Source: Petropleomorpha daqingensis
GTDB lineage: Bacteria > Actinomycetota > Actinomycetes > Mycobacteriales > Geodermatophilaceae
Reading direction: 5' to 3'
Assembly (NCBI RefSeq): GCF_013408985.1
Contig: NZ_JACBZT010000001.1
Location: forward strand, 3,861,197 to 3,925,196
DNA: 64,000 bases
The position numbers and the translations under genes were made by a program. Below the pieces are notes generated by a model. It did no database searches, was not told where the DNA came from, and saw only the letters and a list, made by a program, of their open reading frames with translations. This document shows, piece after piece, positions 55,268-63,083 of the stretch; the first letter of the stretch is position 1, and every line of letters starts with the position of its first letter.

Positions 55268-56451
55268 GTCAGCAGGCCCAGCCGCTCCAGGACGCCGACC
55301 AGGTACAGCCGACGCGGCCGGATCAGCCCCGGGACGTGGCACCAGCCGGTCCCGGCGACGTCGGCCATCCGGCCCAGTGCGCGGTCGACCTCGGCCCGGG
55401 CTTCCGGGGCCAGCCCCGCGTACACGGCGACGAGCTGCTCGCCGCTGTACTCGGGCAGCCGTCGTCCCTCGGGCTGGTCGGCGACGGGAGCCGGCGCGAC
55501 GACCGGGGTGGGCAGCGGTGGGGGGACGACGGCGACCGGCGGGGCCGGCTGCGGTGCGGGCGTGCTGCCGGCGAGCAGCCGGCGCAGGTAGGCCCCGGGA
55601 TTCTTGATCTCGCCGAACCGGGCGGAGATCTCGCGCAGCGCTGCGTCGAGGACAGCCGGGTCGGCGGTCCGGACGACGGTCTCGGCGTCGAACACGCCCC
55701 ACTGCTCGAGCAGTCGCACGACCTCGGCGGCCGGCAGACCGGCGACCGACGGCGGCGTCAGCCGCGCGTCGGTGGTTCCGGGAGATGGATGATCGTCATT
55801 CATCCCATCCTCATGAGGGTGACTGCGCGCACCGGTGTCGGAGAACCTGCCACCGGTGCGACCTGCGGATCGGCCACCGGTGTCACGTCCGCCGACACCG
55901 GTCGACGTGGTGTCAGCTTTCGCGACACCGGTCGGTTGGGAACCGGTGTCAGCTTTCGTGACGACGGTGGGGACGTCGCCCAGCGGGCGCTCACTGTGCG
56001 TGAGGGTCTGCCGCCGCTCGACCGCCCGGTAGAGCTCCGGGCACAGCACGTACCGACCGCGGCCGAACCGGTCGGCGCGGCCGCCGATCCCACGGGCCTG
56101 CTCGCGGTCGAGGAAGCCGGCCTGCTCCAGGTGCGTCACCATCTCGCCGGCCTTCTGCCGGCTGCAGCCGAGCTGCTCGGCGAGCCGGGCCGCGTTGGTG
56201 TCGACCACGAGCCGCGAGCCGTCGTCGCCGGCCATGCAGATCAGCGTGAACAGCGCGGAGAACAGCTTCACGCCGAGCGCGCGCTGCAGCTGCAGGGCGG
56301 CCTCGGGCATGACGGTCACCTTCAGGCCGCCGCCGGGGGCGAGCCCGTCGGTGGTGTAGGCGGCGATGGTCTTGGTGACCTCGAAGACGAGCGCCGGCCG
56401 GGCAGCGGTCGTCACCGGGTCCCCCAGGTGCGGGGGAGGGGAAGAGGGCAT
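55264..56451 (-). CDS. Rep-like winged-helix protein with Pro-rich linker
   Basis: A 395-residue protein of unknown function. Residues ~40-140 form a winged-helix unit (VMPEAALQLQRALGVKLFSA, then RLAEQLGCSRQKAGEMVTHL and DREQARGIGGRAD). Residues ~150-230 are Gly/Thr/Ser-rich and poorly conserved. Around 240-300 is a segment resembling the end of DnaD or plasmid Rep proteins (AALREISARFGEIKNPGAYL). A Pro-rich linker and a last helical part (GEQLVAVYAGLAPEARAEVD) follow. It could be a replication-initiator or chromosomal regulator; I cannot decide. Start ATG 56451 is assumed; GTG 56412 is possible. It converges on the small membrane gene with a 4-nt overlap. Confidence 0.65.
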   Translation of the reverse strand: MPSSPPPHLGDPVTTAARPALVFEVTKTIAAYTTDGLAPGGGLKVTVMPEAALQLQRALGVKLFSALFTLICMAGDDGSRLVVDTNAARLAEQLGCSRQKAGEMVTHLEQAGFLDREQARGIGGRADRFGRGRYVLCPELYRAVERRQTLTHSERPLGDVPTVVTKADTGSQPTGVAKADTTSTGVGGRDTGGRSAGRTGGRFSDTGARSHPHEDGMNDDHPSPGTTDARLTPPSVAGLPAAEVVRLLEQWGVFDAETVVRTADPAVLDAALREISARFGEIKNPGAYLRRLLAGSTPAPQPAPPVAVVPPPLPTPVVAPAPVADQPEGRRLPEYSGEQLVAVYAGLAPEARAEVDRALGRMADVAGTGWCHVPGLIRPRRLYLVGVLERLGLLT

Positions 56452-56710
56452 GGGGAAGGAAGCTTTCTCAGGCGCAGGACGCGCGGCACCGCATCAGCGG
56501 ACCCAGGCGTCCCGAAGGCAACAGAAAGACCCGGCGGACCCTGCTAGCCTGACTGGCGTCTACTCCGGTGGCTGTTGCAGGTCGTCGGGCGTGTGCGTGG
56601 CATCAGCTGGCCGGCTGGTGCCACGTTGCGTTTCCGGGGATGTCACCCCATGACGCCCCTCACGGGGGCAGGTCTGCGGCGGTGTGCGGGCGCATCGTCA
56701 CGACGCTTTC

Positions 56711-57181
56711 TCAGGCGGCCGCGGTGGCCGGCTGCACCGCCGGCACCGTCAGCGTGATCACCAGCAGCGAGGCGTCCGGCAGCGGGTAGCTGCGCAGGTA
56801 GTCCGCCAGGCCGGTCGGGTCGTTCAGCAGCTCGACATCGCCGTCCCCGTCGATGACGACCAGGCCGCTCCACCCGGGCTGCAGCCGCTTGCGCTTGAGC
56901 CGCAGGGCGTCGCTGAGCCGGCGCAGCTGCTCGCCGCGGACCCCGAGCCGGTGCGCGGCCATCGCGAACCGGCCGACGGCCAGGTCGCTGGTCGAGTAGA
57001 GGACCGGCCGGGTGTCGCCGCGGCGGCGGCGCTGCTCGGCGCCCAGCACCCCGGCCCGCTCGAACGTGTCGAGCTCGGTCGCGGTCAGCCGGAGGTCGTC
57101 CTCGACCTGCGCCCGGGTGTAGAAACCCGGCTCGCGCGAGGTGCGGCGGGCCCGGGCGGGCGCGGTGGTGCTGGTCGGCAC
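56711..57181 (-). CDS. MerR-like HTH protein
   Basis: A 156-residue protein. The first ~20 residues are Thr/Ala/Arg-rich. A MerR-type winged helix follows: FYTRAQVEDDLRLTATELDT, then FERAGVLGAEQRRRRGDTRP and the wing VLYSTSDLAVGRFAMAAHRLG. The C-terminal ~60 residues contain a helical LSDALRLKRKRLQ and an ELLNDPTGLADYLRSY. No metal-ligand or drug-binding domain is seen. The GTG at 57181 follows GAGGAG. It is divergent from the HTH gene at 57559 across a gap with six TTGCGCAA-type boxes, so it may bind them. Confidence 0.75.
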   Translation of the reverse strand: MPTSTTAPARARRTSREPGFYTRAQVEDDLRLTATELDTFERAGVLGAEQRRRRGDTRPVLYSTSDLAVGRFAMAAHRLGVRGEQLRRLSDALRLKRKRLQPGWSGLVVIDGDGDVELLNDPTGLADYLRSYPLPDASLLVITLTVPAVQPATAAA

Positions 57182-57373
57182 GCGTTCTCCTCGAGTTGCA
57201 CGGTGGTCATTCAGCTCCCGGATCCTGACACGGCGTCCGGACCCCTCCCGGCCGACTCGCGGGGCGCGTCCCGGGAGTTCTCCGTCGGCAATCACATCCG
57301 TCCCACTCGGGGGGTCCACCCCGGGAGTTCGGCTGTTTCCCGCACGGCTCGCTCGGGGGAGCGGATCCGCAAG

Positions 57374-57557
57374 TTGCGCACTCCTGACGCACTTGCGCAA
57401 CCACATCGAGCAGTGCGACCCCTAGTTGCGCAAATCAGAGGGAGCCATTTGCGCACATGTGGCGGAGGGTTTTCGTGACTGCGCAGCGGGTCAGATTGCT
57501 CGACGTCCGGTCGGTCGTCATGCTGGTGCGCAACCCAGGACGACGGAGTTGCGCAAC
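57374..57557. repeat. Six TTGCGCAA-type boxes between divergent HTH genes
   Basis: Copies of the palindrome (G)TTGCGCAA(C) lie near 57374, 57393, 57426, 57449, 57527 and 57549; three are exact TTGCGCAA and the others differ at one end base. They fill the 377-nt gap between the MerR-like gene (minus strand) and the HTH gene (plus strand). The last one touches the ATG at 57559. A further exact copy is at 2068-2075 before the MalT/LuxR gene. Likely operator array or iteron-like binding cluster. Confidence 0.7.
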
Positions 57558-57558
57558 C

Positions 57559-57948
57559 ATGACGGACGACTACCTCACCGTCGACGAGGTGGCCCGGCTC
57601 CGGCAGATCACCCCGGCGGCGGTCCGCGCGCAGCTGCGGGCGGGCACCCTCGCCGGCGACCAGGTGCTGCAGGGACAGCGCACGGTCTGGCGGATCCCGG
57701 CGAGCGCCGTCCGGCGCCCTGAGGTCGAACCGGTCCGCCGGCCGAGCCCGGCGCCGAGCCCGGCCCCGAGCTCGGCTCCGGTCGTCCCGCCCGAGCCCGT
57801 CGTGCGGTCCGGCCCGGCGCCGTCGGCCCGCGTCGAGGCGCTCGAGGCCGAGGTGCTCCGGTTGCGCCGGCAGCTGGCCGCGCTGTCCGACGCGCACCGC
57901 CGGCTGCTCGACACCGTGACCGCCGGGTTGCCCGACGACCGCGTCTGA
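57559..57948 (+). CDS. Excisionase/BldC-like HTH protein with coiled coil
   Basis: A 129-residue protein. Residues ~3-55 (DYLTVDEVARLRQITPAAVR, then AQLRAGTLAGDQVLQGQRTV and WRIP) form an excisionase-like winged helix of the BldC/MerR type. A Pro-rich linker follows (~60-90), then a coiled-coil helix (VEALEAEVLRLRRQLAALS). It probably binds DNA as a dimer or oligomer. ATG 57559 has no clear ribosome binding site. An in-frame GTG at 57475 has GGAGGG 5 nt upstream and could be the true start, adding 28 residues and placing two boxes in coding sequence. Confidence 0.7.
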   Translation: MTDDYLTVDEVARLRQITPAAVRAQLRAGTLAGDQVLQGQRTVWRIPASAVRRPEVEPVRRPSPAPSPAPSSAPVVPPEPVVRSGPAPSARVEALEAEVLRLRRQLAALSDAHRRLLDTVTAGLPDDRV

Positions 57949-58014
57949 GCGGCGCGCGGGAACCGCGTGACATCCGGTCCTTCGCGGGTCAGCATCGACT
58001 GATCGTCACGGGGG

Positions 58015-59088
58015 ATGGCCCAGTCAGCAGCGGTTGGGCGGGGGTGGCGCTCGGTGACGGATCTGGCGACTCCGCGGGCGGTCGAGCCCCTCCACGTCCC
58101 CGAGGACGTCGAGCCGCCGCCAGGCCCCACAGCCGGCGTGGAGCTGAGCCGGCTGCTGGCCCTCGCCAGGCTCACCCCGCAGCAGGCCCTCGAGACCGGC
58201 GCGGGCGTGCTCGCCGACGCGGCCTCGCGGTCCGGGCCCGCCGCGGATCCCGGACCGGTCGCGGCACGGCTCGAGGAGATCGCCGCCGCCGCGCGGTTCC
58301 CGGGCAGACGGCCCGATCCCGCCACCGATCCGCTGCTGGACGAGCTCGACCGGGCGGCGCTCGACCTGCCGCGGGTGGGCGTCGCCGCCGTCGCCCGGAG
58401 GCTCGCGGAGGCGGCCGCCGCGATCGACCGCGACGCCGTCCGCGCCGAGCTCGCTGCCCTGGTGGCCGCCGTCCCGGCGGGTGCTCGGGGCGAGGGCGGC
58501 CCGGCCCGCGCGCCATCGGCGGCCGCCCGGTCCGGACGGGCCGCTCCGCTGGAGACGACGAACAGGGGACGGCGGGTGGCCGCGTGGCTGCTGTCGGTCC
58601 TGGTGCTCGCGGCGGTCGTCCTCGTGGAGGTCGTCGTCCTGCGCGGCAAGATCTCCGCCGACGTCGGGATGCTCCTGGACGCCGGTCGCGGCGGGGGGAG
58701 GACGACGTCCGCGGCGACGTCCGACGGTCCGCCCGTCCGGGCACCGGCCCCTGCGGCGGCGGGGAGCGTGACCCGGGTCGACCTGCGCCCGCTCGCGCCG
58801 TGCGCCCCCGGCGGCGCGTGCACGCTGCGGCTCCTCGTGCGGCTGGCGCCCCGCGCCGACCCGCAGACCGTGACCTGGTCCTACCTGCTCGTCGACAGGT
58901 GCACCGGCGCCACGAGCACCGCGCCGGGGGGAACGGTCCCCGTGGCCCCGAACGGCGAGCAGGCCGTCGCGGTCGGCGTCGTCGCTCTGCCGGCCCTGTC
59001 GTCCGTGGCGGTGGTCGCCGTCACCGGTTCCCCGGCGGTCGCGGCGTCGCCGCCGGTGTCCGTGGGCTCGTGCACCGGAACGGGCTGA
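58015..59088 (+). CDS. Single-pass membrane protein of unknown function
   Basis: A 357-residue protein. The N-terminal ~170 residues are an Ala/Leu-rich, charged helical region (cytoplasmic). One membrane helix, VAAWLLSVLVLAAVVLVEVVVL, lies near residue 190-210. The extracytoplasmic part has a Ser/Pro/Ala linker and a domain with two Cys pairs (LAPCAPGGACTLRLL and DRCTGATSTA) containing beta-strands. No family is recognised. GGGGG precedes the ATG. It is only 3 nt before the SEDS-PBP gene, so it may be an accessory protein of the wall synthase. Confidence 0.7.
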   Translation: MAQSAAVGRGWRSVTDLATPRAVEPLHVPEDVEPPPGPTAGVELSRLLALARLTPQQALETGAGVLADAASRSGPAADPGPVAARLEEIAAAARFPGRRPDPATDPLLDELDRAALDLPRVGVAAVARRLAEAAAAIDRDAVRAELAALVAAVPAGARGEGGPARAPSAAARSGRAAPLETTNRGRRVAAWLLSVLVLAAVVLVEVVVLRGKISADVGMLLDAGRGGGRTTSAATSDGPPVRAPAPAAAGSVTRVDLRPLAPCAPGGACTLRLLVRLAPRADPQTVTWSYLLVDRCTGATSTAPGGTVPVAPNGEQAVAVGVVALPALSSVAVVAVTGSPAVAASPPVSVGSCTGTG

Positions 59089-59091
59089 CCG

Positions 59092-61989
59092 ATGACCCGG
59101 GAGCGGCGCCGGAACCGCCTCGGCGGGGTGTTCGACCTGCTCGCCGTCGCCGCCGCCCTGGGGGTGGTCGTACTCGGCCTGGTCAACCTGCGCCTCGTCG
59201 GGGAGACCGGCCTGGCGGTGCGGCAGGGCACGATCGCGGCCGCGGGCCTGCTCGCCCTCGGGGTGTTCTGGCGGACCCGCGTGCGCTACCTCGGCGTCCT
59301 CGGCTGGCTCGCGTACGGCACGTCGATCGTCCTGCTGGTGGGCGTCCTGGGTCTCGGCCGGTCCGCCAACGGGGCCACCCGGTGGATCGCGCTCGGCTCG
59401 TTCACCTTCCAGCCCTCCGAGCTGGCCAAGCTGGGGCTGCTGCTGGCCCTCGCCGCCGTCCTCGGCTCGGAGCGGCCGGCCTGGCAGCGGTTCACGGTCG
59501 CCCTGCTGCTCGCCGCGGTCCCGATCGGGCTCACGCTGCTCCAGCCGGACCTCAGCACCGCGGCGCTGCTCGCCGTCCTCACCGGCGCGATGCTCGTCCT
59601 CGGTCGCGTGCCCGCGCGGTTCCTGCTCCCGCTGGCCGCCGCGGCGGCGGTCCTCGCGCCGCTCGCGATCAGCCTCCTGCGGCCCTACCAGCTGTCCCGG
59701 CTGGGCAGCTTCCTGGTCGGCGCGCACCAGTCGCCGACCGGCTCGGGCTGGGCGGTGCGGCAGGCGCGGATCGCGCTGGGGTCCGGCGGGCTGTTCGGGC
59801 GGACCGGTGACCCGTTGCGCGGCGTCCGCGCGCAGTACCTGCCCGAGCGGGACACCGACCTGGCCCTGGCCAGCCTGGTGGGGCAGTGGGGGCTGGTCGC
59901 CGGCGCCGCCGTGGTGCTCGCCGCGATCGTCCTCGTGTGGCGGCTCGCGCTGGCCAGCCGCGTCCCGCGTTCCGCGCACGCCGCGCTCGTCGGCGGCGGC
60001 CTGGCGGTGCTGCTGGGGCTCGAGGCGATCGTGTCGGTCGGGGCCAACCTCGGGCTGCTCCCGCTGGCCGGTGTCCCGTTCCCCCTGCTGAGCTACGGCG
60101 GGACGGCGCTCGCGGTGCACCTGGCCGCCATCGGCGTCGTGCTGGCGGTCCGCCGGGACGGCGCAAGGCGGCGGCTGTGGGCGACGGCGAGGTGGCGCAA
60201 CCCCAGGCCGCGGCTCGTCCGGCTGGCCGCGCTCGGCGTCTCGGCGCTGCTCCTCGCGTTCGGCCTCTACGGCTGGCGGCTGCAGACGACCGAAGGGGCC
60301 GCGCTCGAGGTCGCCGGGCAGGACCAGATGACCCGGTGCGTCCGGCTGCCCGCGACGCGGGGCGCGATCGTCGACCGGCACGACGCGCCGCTCGCGGTGA
60401 ACGCCGTCGCCGTCGGCAGCGGCGTGGACCGGGTGGTCGTCGTCCCGGCGCTCCTGCTGGACCGGCCGGCCGACCTGGACCGGCTCGCCGGGCTCATCGG
60501 CCGGCTCCCCGCCGACCTGCGCACCCAGCTCCGGGCCGCCGACCCCACCACGCTGTCGCTGCCGGTGGCCGACGTGCCCGGCAGCGTCGGCGACGCGGTC
60601 ACGACGGCGGCCATCGCCGCCGTCTGGGTCGACCCGGAACCGCGCCGGGTGTACCCGACCGGGGCCCTGCTCGGTCCGGTGCTGGGCTTCGCCGGCGTGG
60701 CCACCCCGGACGACGAGAAGCGCTGGCCGGGCCTGCCGCCCGGGGAGATCGTCGGCCGGGCCGGCCTCGAGCAGGAGTACGACGCGGTGCTGCGCGGGAT
60801 CGACGGGCAGCAGTGCCTCTACGTCGACCCGGCGGGTGTGCCGGTCGAGCTCGGGGCGCGGCGGGACCCGGTGCCCGGAGCCGACCTGCGGCTCTCGCTC
60901 GACCTGGGCCTGCAGCAGCAGCTGGCGGCGAGCGTGGCCGCGGCCGTGCGGGCACAGCCGCACCCGCGGGGGCGGATCGGTGCCGGCGTGGCGATGGACC
61001 CCCGCACGGGGCAGGTGCTCGCCCTCGTCAGCACCCCCTCCTTCGACGACAACCTCTACGGACCGCCCATCGACACCGCGGCGCTGCAGGCCGCCTCCCA
61101 GGCGCCCGGTTCGCCGATGCTGGAGCACGCGACCCAGGGCGTCGCGCCGCCCGGGTCGACGTTCAAGCTCGTCGTCGCCGCGGCCAACCAGGCCTCCCCG
61201 GTGTGGAGCCCGAACCAGATCGTGCCCACGGGGGCGGACTTCACCTACGGCGGCCACGTCTTCCACAACTGGAAGCCGATGGGGCCGATGAACCTGGTGC
61301 AGTCGATCGCCATCTCCAACGACGTGTACTTCTACAAGCTCGCCGTCGCGCTCGGCCCCGACGCCATCATCGGCACGGCCCAGGCGCTCGGGGTGGGGCA
61401 GCGGACCGGCATCGACCTGCCCGGGGAGTCGGCCGGGTACCTGGGGACGCCGGACTCCGTCCGGTCCGCGGGGCGCGCCTGGTACGGCGGGTCGACCGTC
61501 ATCCTCGGCATCGGGCAGGGGGAGCTGCAGGTGACCCCGCTGCAGAACGCCCGGTGGACCTCCGCCGTCGCCACCGGCAGCCTCGTCACCCCCCGCCTCG
61601 GCCTCGCGGTCGGGACGGGCACCTCGGGCTGGACGGCGCTCCCGGCGCCGGCCGCGACGCCGCTGCCGTTCGCAAGTGCGCTGGGGCCGGTGCAGGCCGG
61701 CATGCGCGCGGCGGTGACGGGCGGCACCGCCACCCGGCTCGCCGGCCTGCCCCTGCCGGTCGGCGCGAAGACCGGGACGGCGCAGGACGGCGGCCTGCCC
61801 GACGGGCAGTACGACAACTGGATCAGCGCCGTCGCGCCCATGGACGCCCCGGAGATCGCGGTGACGGCGTGGGTGCAGGGGCCCGGGACCGGCGGCAACA
61901 GCGCGACGGCCGTGGCGGTCGACGCCCTGGGCTACTACGCGGCGCACCGGTCCGACGTCCTCGCCACCGCCCCGGTGCCGATGCCGTGA
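59092..61989 (+). CDS. Fusion of SEDS peptidoglycan polymerase and class B PBP
   Basis: A 965-residue single chain. Residues 1-~370 form a RodA/FtsW-type SEDS glycosyltransferase: ATRWIALGSFTFQPSELAKL, the catalytic-loop PERDTDLALASLVGQWGL, and LLSYGGTALAVHLAAIG. A further helix (LGVSALLLAFGLYGWRLQTT) leads into a class B PBP with dimerisation motif RLPATRGAIVDRHDAPLAV and a transpeptidase: SxxK in PPGSTFKLV (Ser near 688), SxN in SISND-like AISNDVYFYK (near 740), and KTGTAQ (near 892). Normally RodA/PBP2 and FtsW/FtsI pairs are separate proteins; the fusion fixes a 1:1 complex. It converges on an MreB-like gene after 4 nt, suggesting an elongation role. Confidence 0.92.
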   Translation: MTRERRRNRLGGVFDLLAVAAALGVVVLGLVNLRLVGETGLAVRQGTIAAAGLLALGVFWRTRVRYLGVLGWLAYGTSIVLLVGVLGLGRSANGATRWIALGSFTFQPSELAKLGLLLALAAVLGSERPAWQRFTVALLLAAVPIGLTLLQPDLSTAALLAVLTGAMLVLGRVPARFLLPLAAAAAVLAPLAISLLRPYQLSRLGSFLVGAHQSPTGSGWAVRQARIALGSGGLFGRTGDPLRGVRAQYLPERDTDLALASLVGQWGLVAGAAVVLAAIVLVWRLALASRVPRSAHAALVGGGLAVLLGLEAIVSVGANLGLLPLAGVPFPLLSYGGTALAVHLAAIGVVLAVRRDGARRRLWATARWRNPRPRLVRLAALGVSALLLAFGLYGWRLQTTEGAALEVAGQDQMTRCVRLPATRGAIVDRHDAPLAVNAVAVGSGVDRVVVVPALLLDRPADLDRLAGLIGRLPADLRTQLRAADPTTLSLPVADVPGSVGDAVTTAAIAAVWVDPEPRRVYPTGALLGPVLGFAGVATPDDEKRWPGLPPGEIVGRAGLEQEYDAVLRGIDGQQCLYVDPAGVPVELGARRDPVPGADLRLSLDLGLQQQLAASVAAAVRAQPHPRGRIGAGVAMDPRTGQVLALVSTPSFDDNLYGPPIDTAALQAASQAPGSPMLEHATQGVAPPGSTFKLVVAAANQASPVWSPNQIVPTGADFTYGGHVFHNWKPMGPMNLVQSIAISNDVYFYKLAVALGPDAIIGTAQALGVGQRTGIDLPGESAGYLGTPDSVRSAGRAWYGGSTVILGIGQGELQVTPLQNARWTSAVATGSLVTPRLGLAVGTGTSGWTALPAPAATPLPFASALGPVQAGMRAAVTGGTATRLAGLPLPVGAKTGTAQDGGLPDGQYDNWISAVAPMDAPEIAVTAWVQGPGTGGNSATAVAVDALGYYAAHRSDVLATAPVPMP

Positions 61990-61993
61990 CGCG

Positions 61994-62977
61994 TCAGCGC
62001 CGGCCGTAGGCGGCGAGCAGCCGGCGGTTGCGCAGGGCCCGGGCGGCGCCCTCGGCCACGCAGGTCAGGGGCTCCTCGGCGAGCTTGACCGGCAGGCCCA
62101 GGCCGCGCTCCAGCTCGGTGGCGAACCCCTGGACGCGTGAGGACCCGCCGAAGACCAGCACGCCCTCGGCGAGCACGTCCGCCAGCGCCTGCGGGGGCAG
62201 GTCGTCCAGGCACGCGGCGAGCGTGCGCACGATCTCGTCGGTGATCGGCCGCACCGCCTCGGCCACCTCCGCGGCCTGCACCGTGGCCAGCCGCGCCCGG
62301 CCGGTCGCGGCGTCGCGGCCCTGGGCGACGAGCGGCCCCTGGTCCTCGGCGCTGCGGATCTTGAGCTGCTCCGCCTCGAGCTCGCCGACGTGCAGCTGGT
62401 GCTGCTCGCGCAGGTAGCGGGCGACGGCCACGGTCATCTCGTCGCCGCCGAGCTTGGTCGTGCGGTGGGCGAGCACCCCGCCGAAGCAGAAGGCCACCGC
62501 CTCGGCGGTGCCGCCGCCGACGTCGACGACCAGGTGCACCCGCCGGTCCATCGGGTCGAGCCCGCACCCGATCGCACCCGCGACCGCTCCGTCGAGCGCG
62601 GTCGCCGGGCGGATGCCCGCCTCCTCGGCGGCCTCGAGGAGAGCACGGTTCTCCAGGGCGGTGGAGGCGACCGGCACCCCGAGCACCGCCCGGACGGGCG
62701 AGCTCCAGACGCGCCGGCCCGCCTTGTGCAGCACCGTGCGCAGGTAGGACCGCGCCGTCTCGAGGTCGGTCACCACGCCGTCCTGGAGCGGCCGGACGGC
62801 GACGAACCCGTTGGACGTGCGCCCGAGCAGGTCCGCCGCCTCCTGCCCGACGGCCAGGATCTTCGCGTGGCGGCCGCCGGCGCGCACGAGCAGCACCGAC
62901 GGTTCGTCGAAGAGGATGCCGTGGCGGCCGTCGCACACCACGGTGTTCGCCGTGCCCAGATCGATGCCGAGGTTCAC
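61994..62977 (-). CDS. MreB-like rod-shape protein
   Basis: A 327-residue actin-like ATPase. Phosphate-binding LGIDLGTANTVVCDG, second loop LVVDVGGGTAEAVAF, and adenosine motif VLVFGGSSRVQGFATEL are clear. SPVRAVLGVPVASTALENRALLEAAEEAG is the usual MreB stretch. It is slightly shorter than B. subtilis MreB (~337), with a divergent middle. It would polymerise under the membrane and guide wall synthesis. The GTG at 62977 follows AGGAGG at good spacing. Convergent with the SEDS-PBP fusion gene, with only 4 nt between the stops. Confidence 0.9.
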   Translation of the reverse strand: MNLGIDLGTANTVVCDGRHGILFDEPSVLLVRAGGRHAKILAVGQEAADLLGRTSNGFVAVRPLQDGVVTDLETARSYLRTVLHKAGRRVWSSPVRAVLGVPVASTALENRALLEAAEEAGIRPATALDGAVAGAIGCGLDPMDRRVHLVVDVGGGTAEAVAFCFGGVLAHRTTKLGGDEMTVAVARYLREQHQLHVGELEAEQLKIRSAEDQGPLVAQGRDAATGRARLATVQAAEVAEAVRPITDEIVRTLAACLDDLPPQALADVLAEGVLVFGGSSRVQGFATELERGLGLPVKLAEEPLTCVAEGAARALRNRRLLAAYGRR

Positions 62978-63083
62978 CGGTGTGCCTCCTGACGCCGGCT
63001 GCCCCATCAGTCTGAGCCCGCGATACTGCACCGACCAGGGCCGTCGGCGCGGGACGGCCGGAAAGTTCCAGCGAGGAGGGGTC

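Noticed and set aside
56462-56717. Direct repeat GCTTTCTCAGGCG at 56462 and 56705 as attachment sites
   Set aside because: Only 13 nt long with 243 nt between, no integrase gene, and one copy contains a stop codon of the MerR-like gene. Probably chance or a local duplication.
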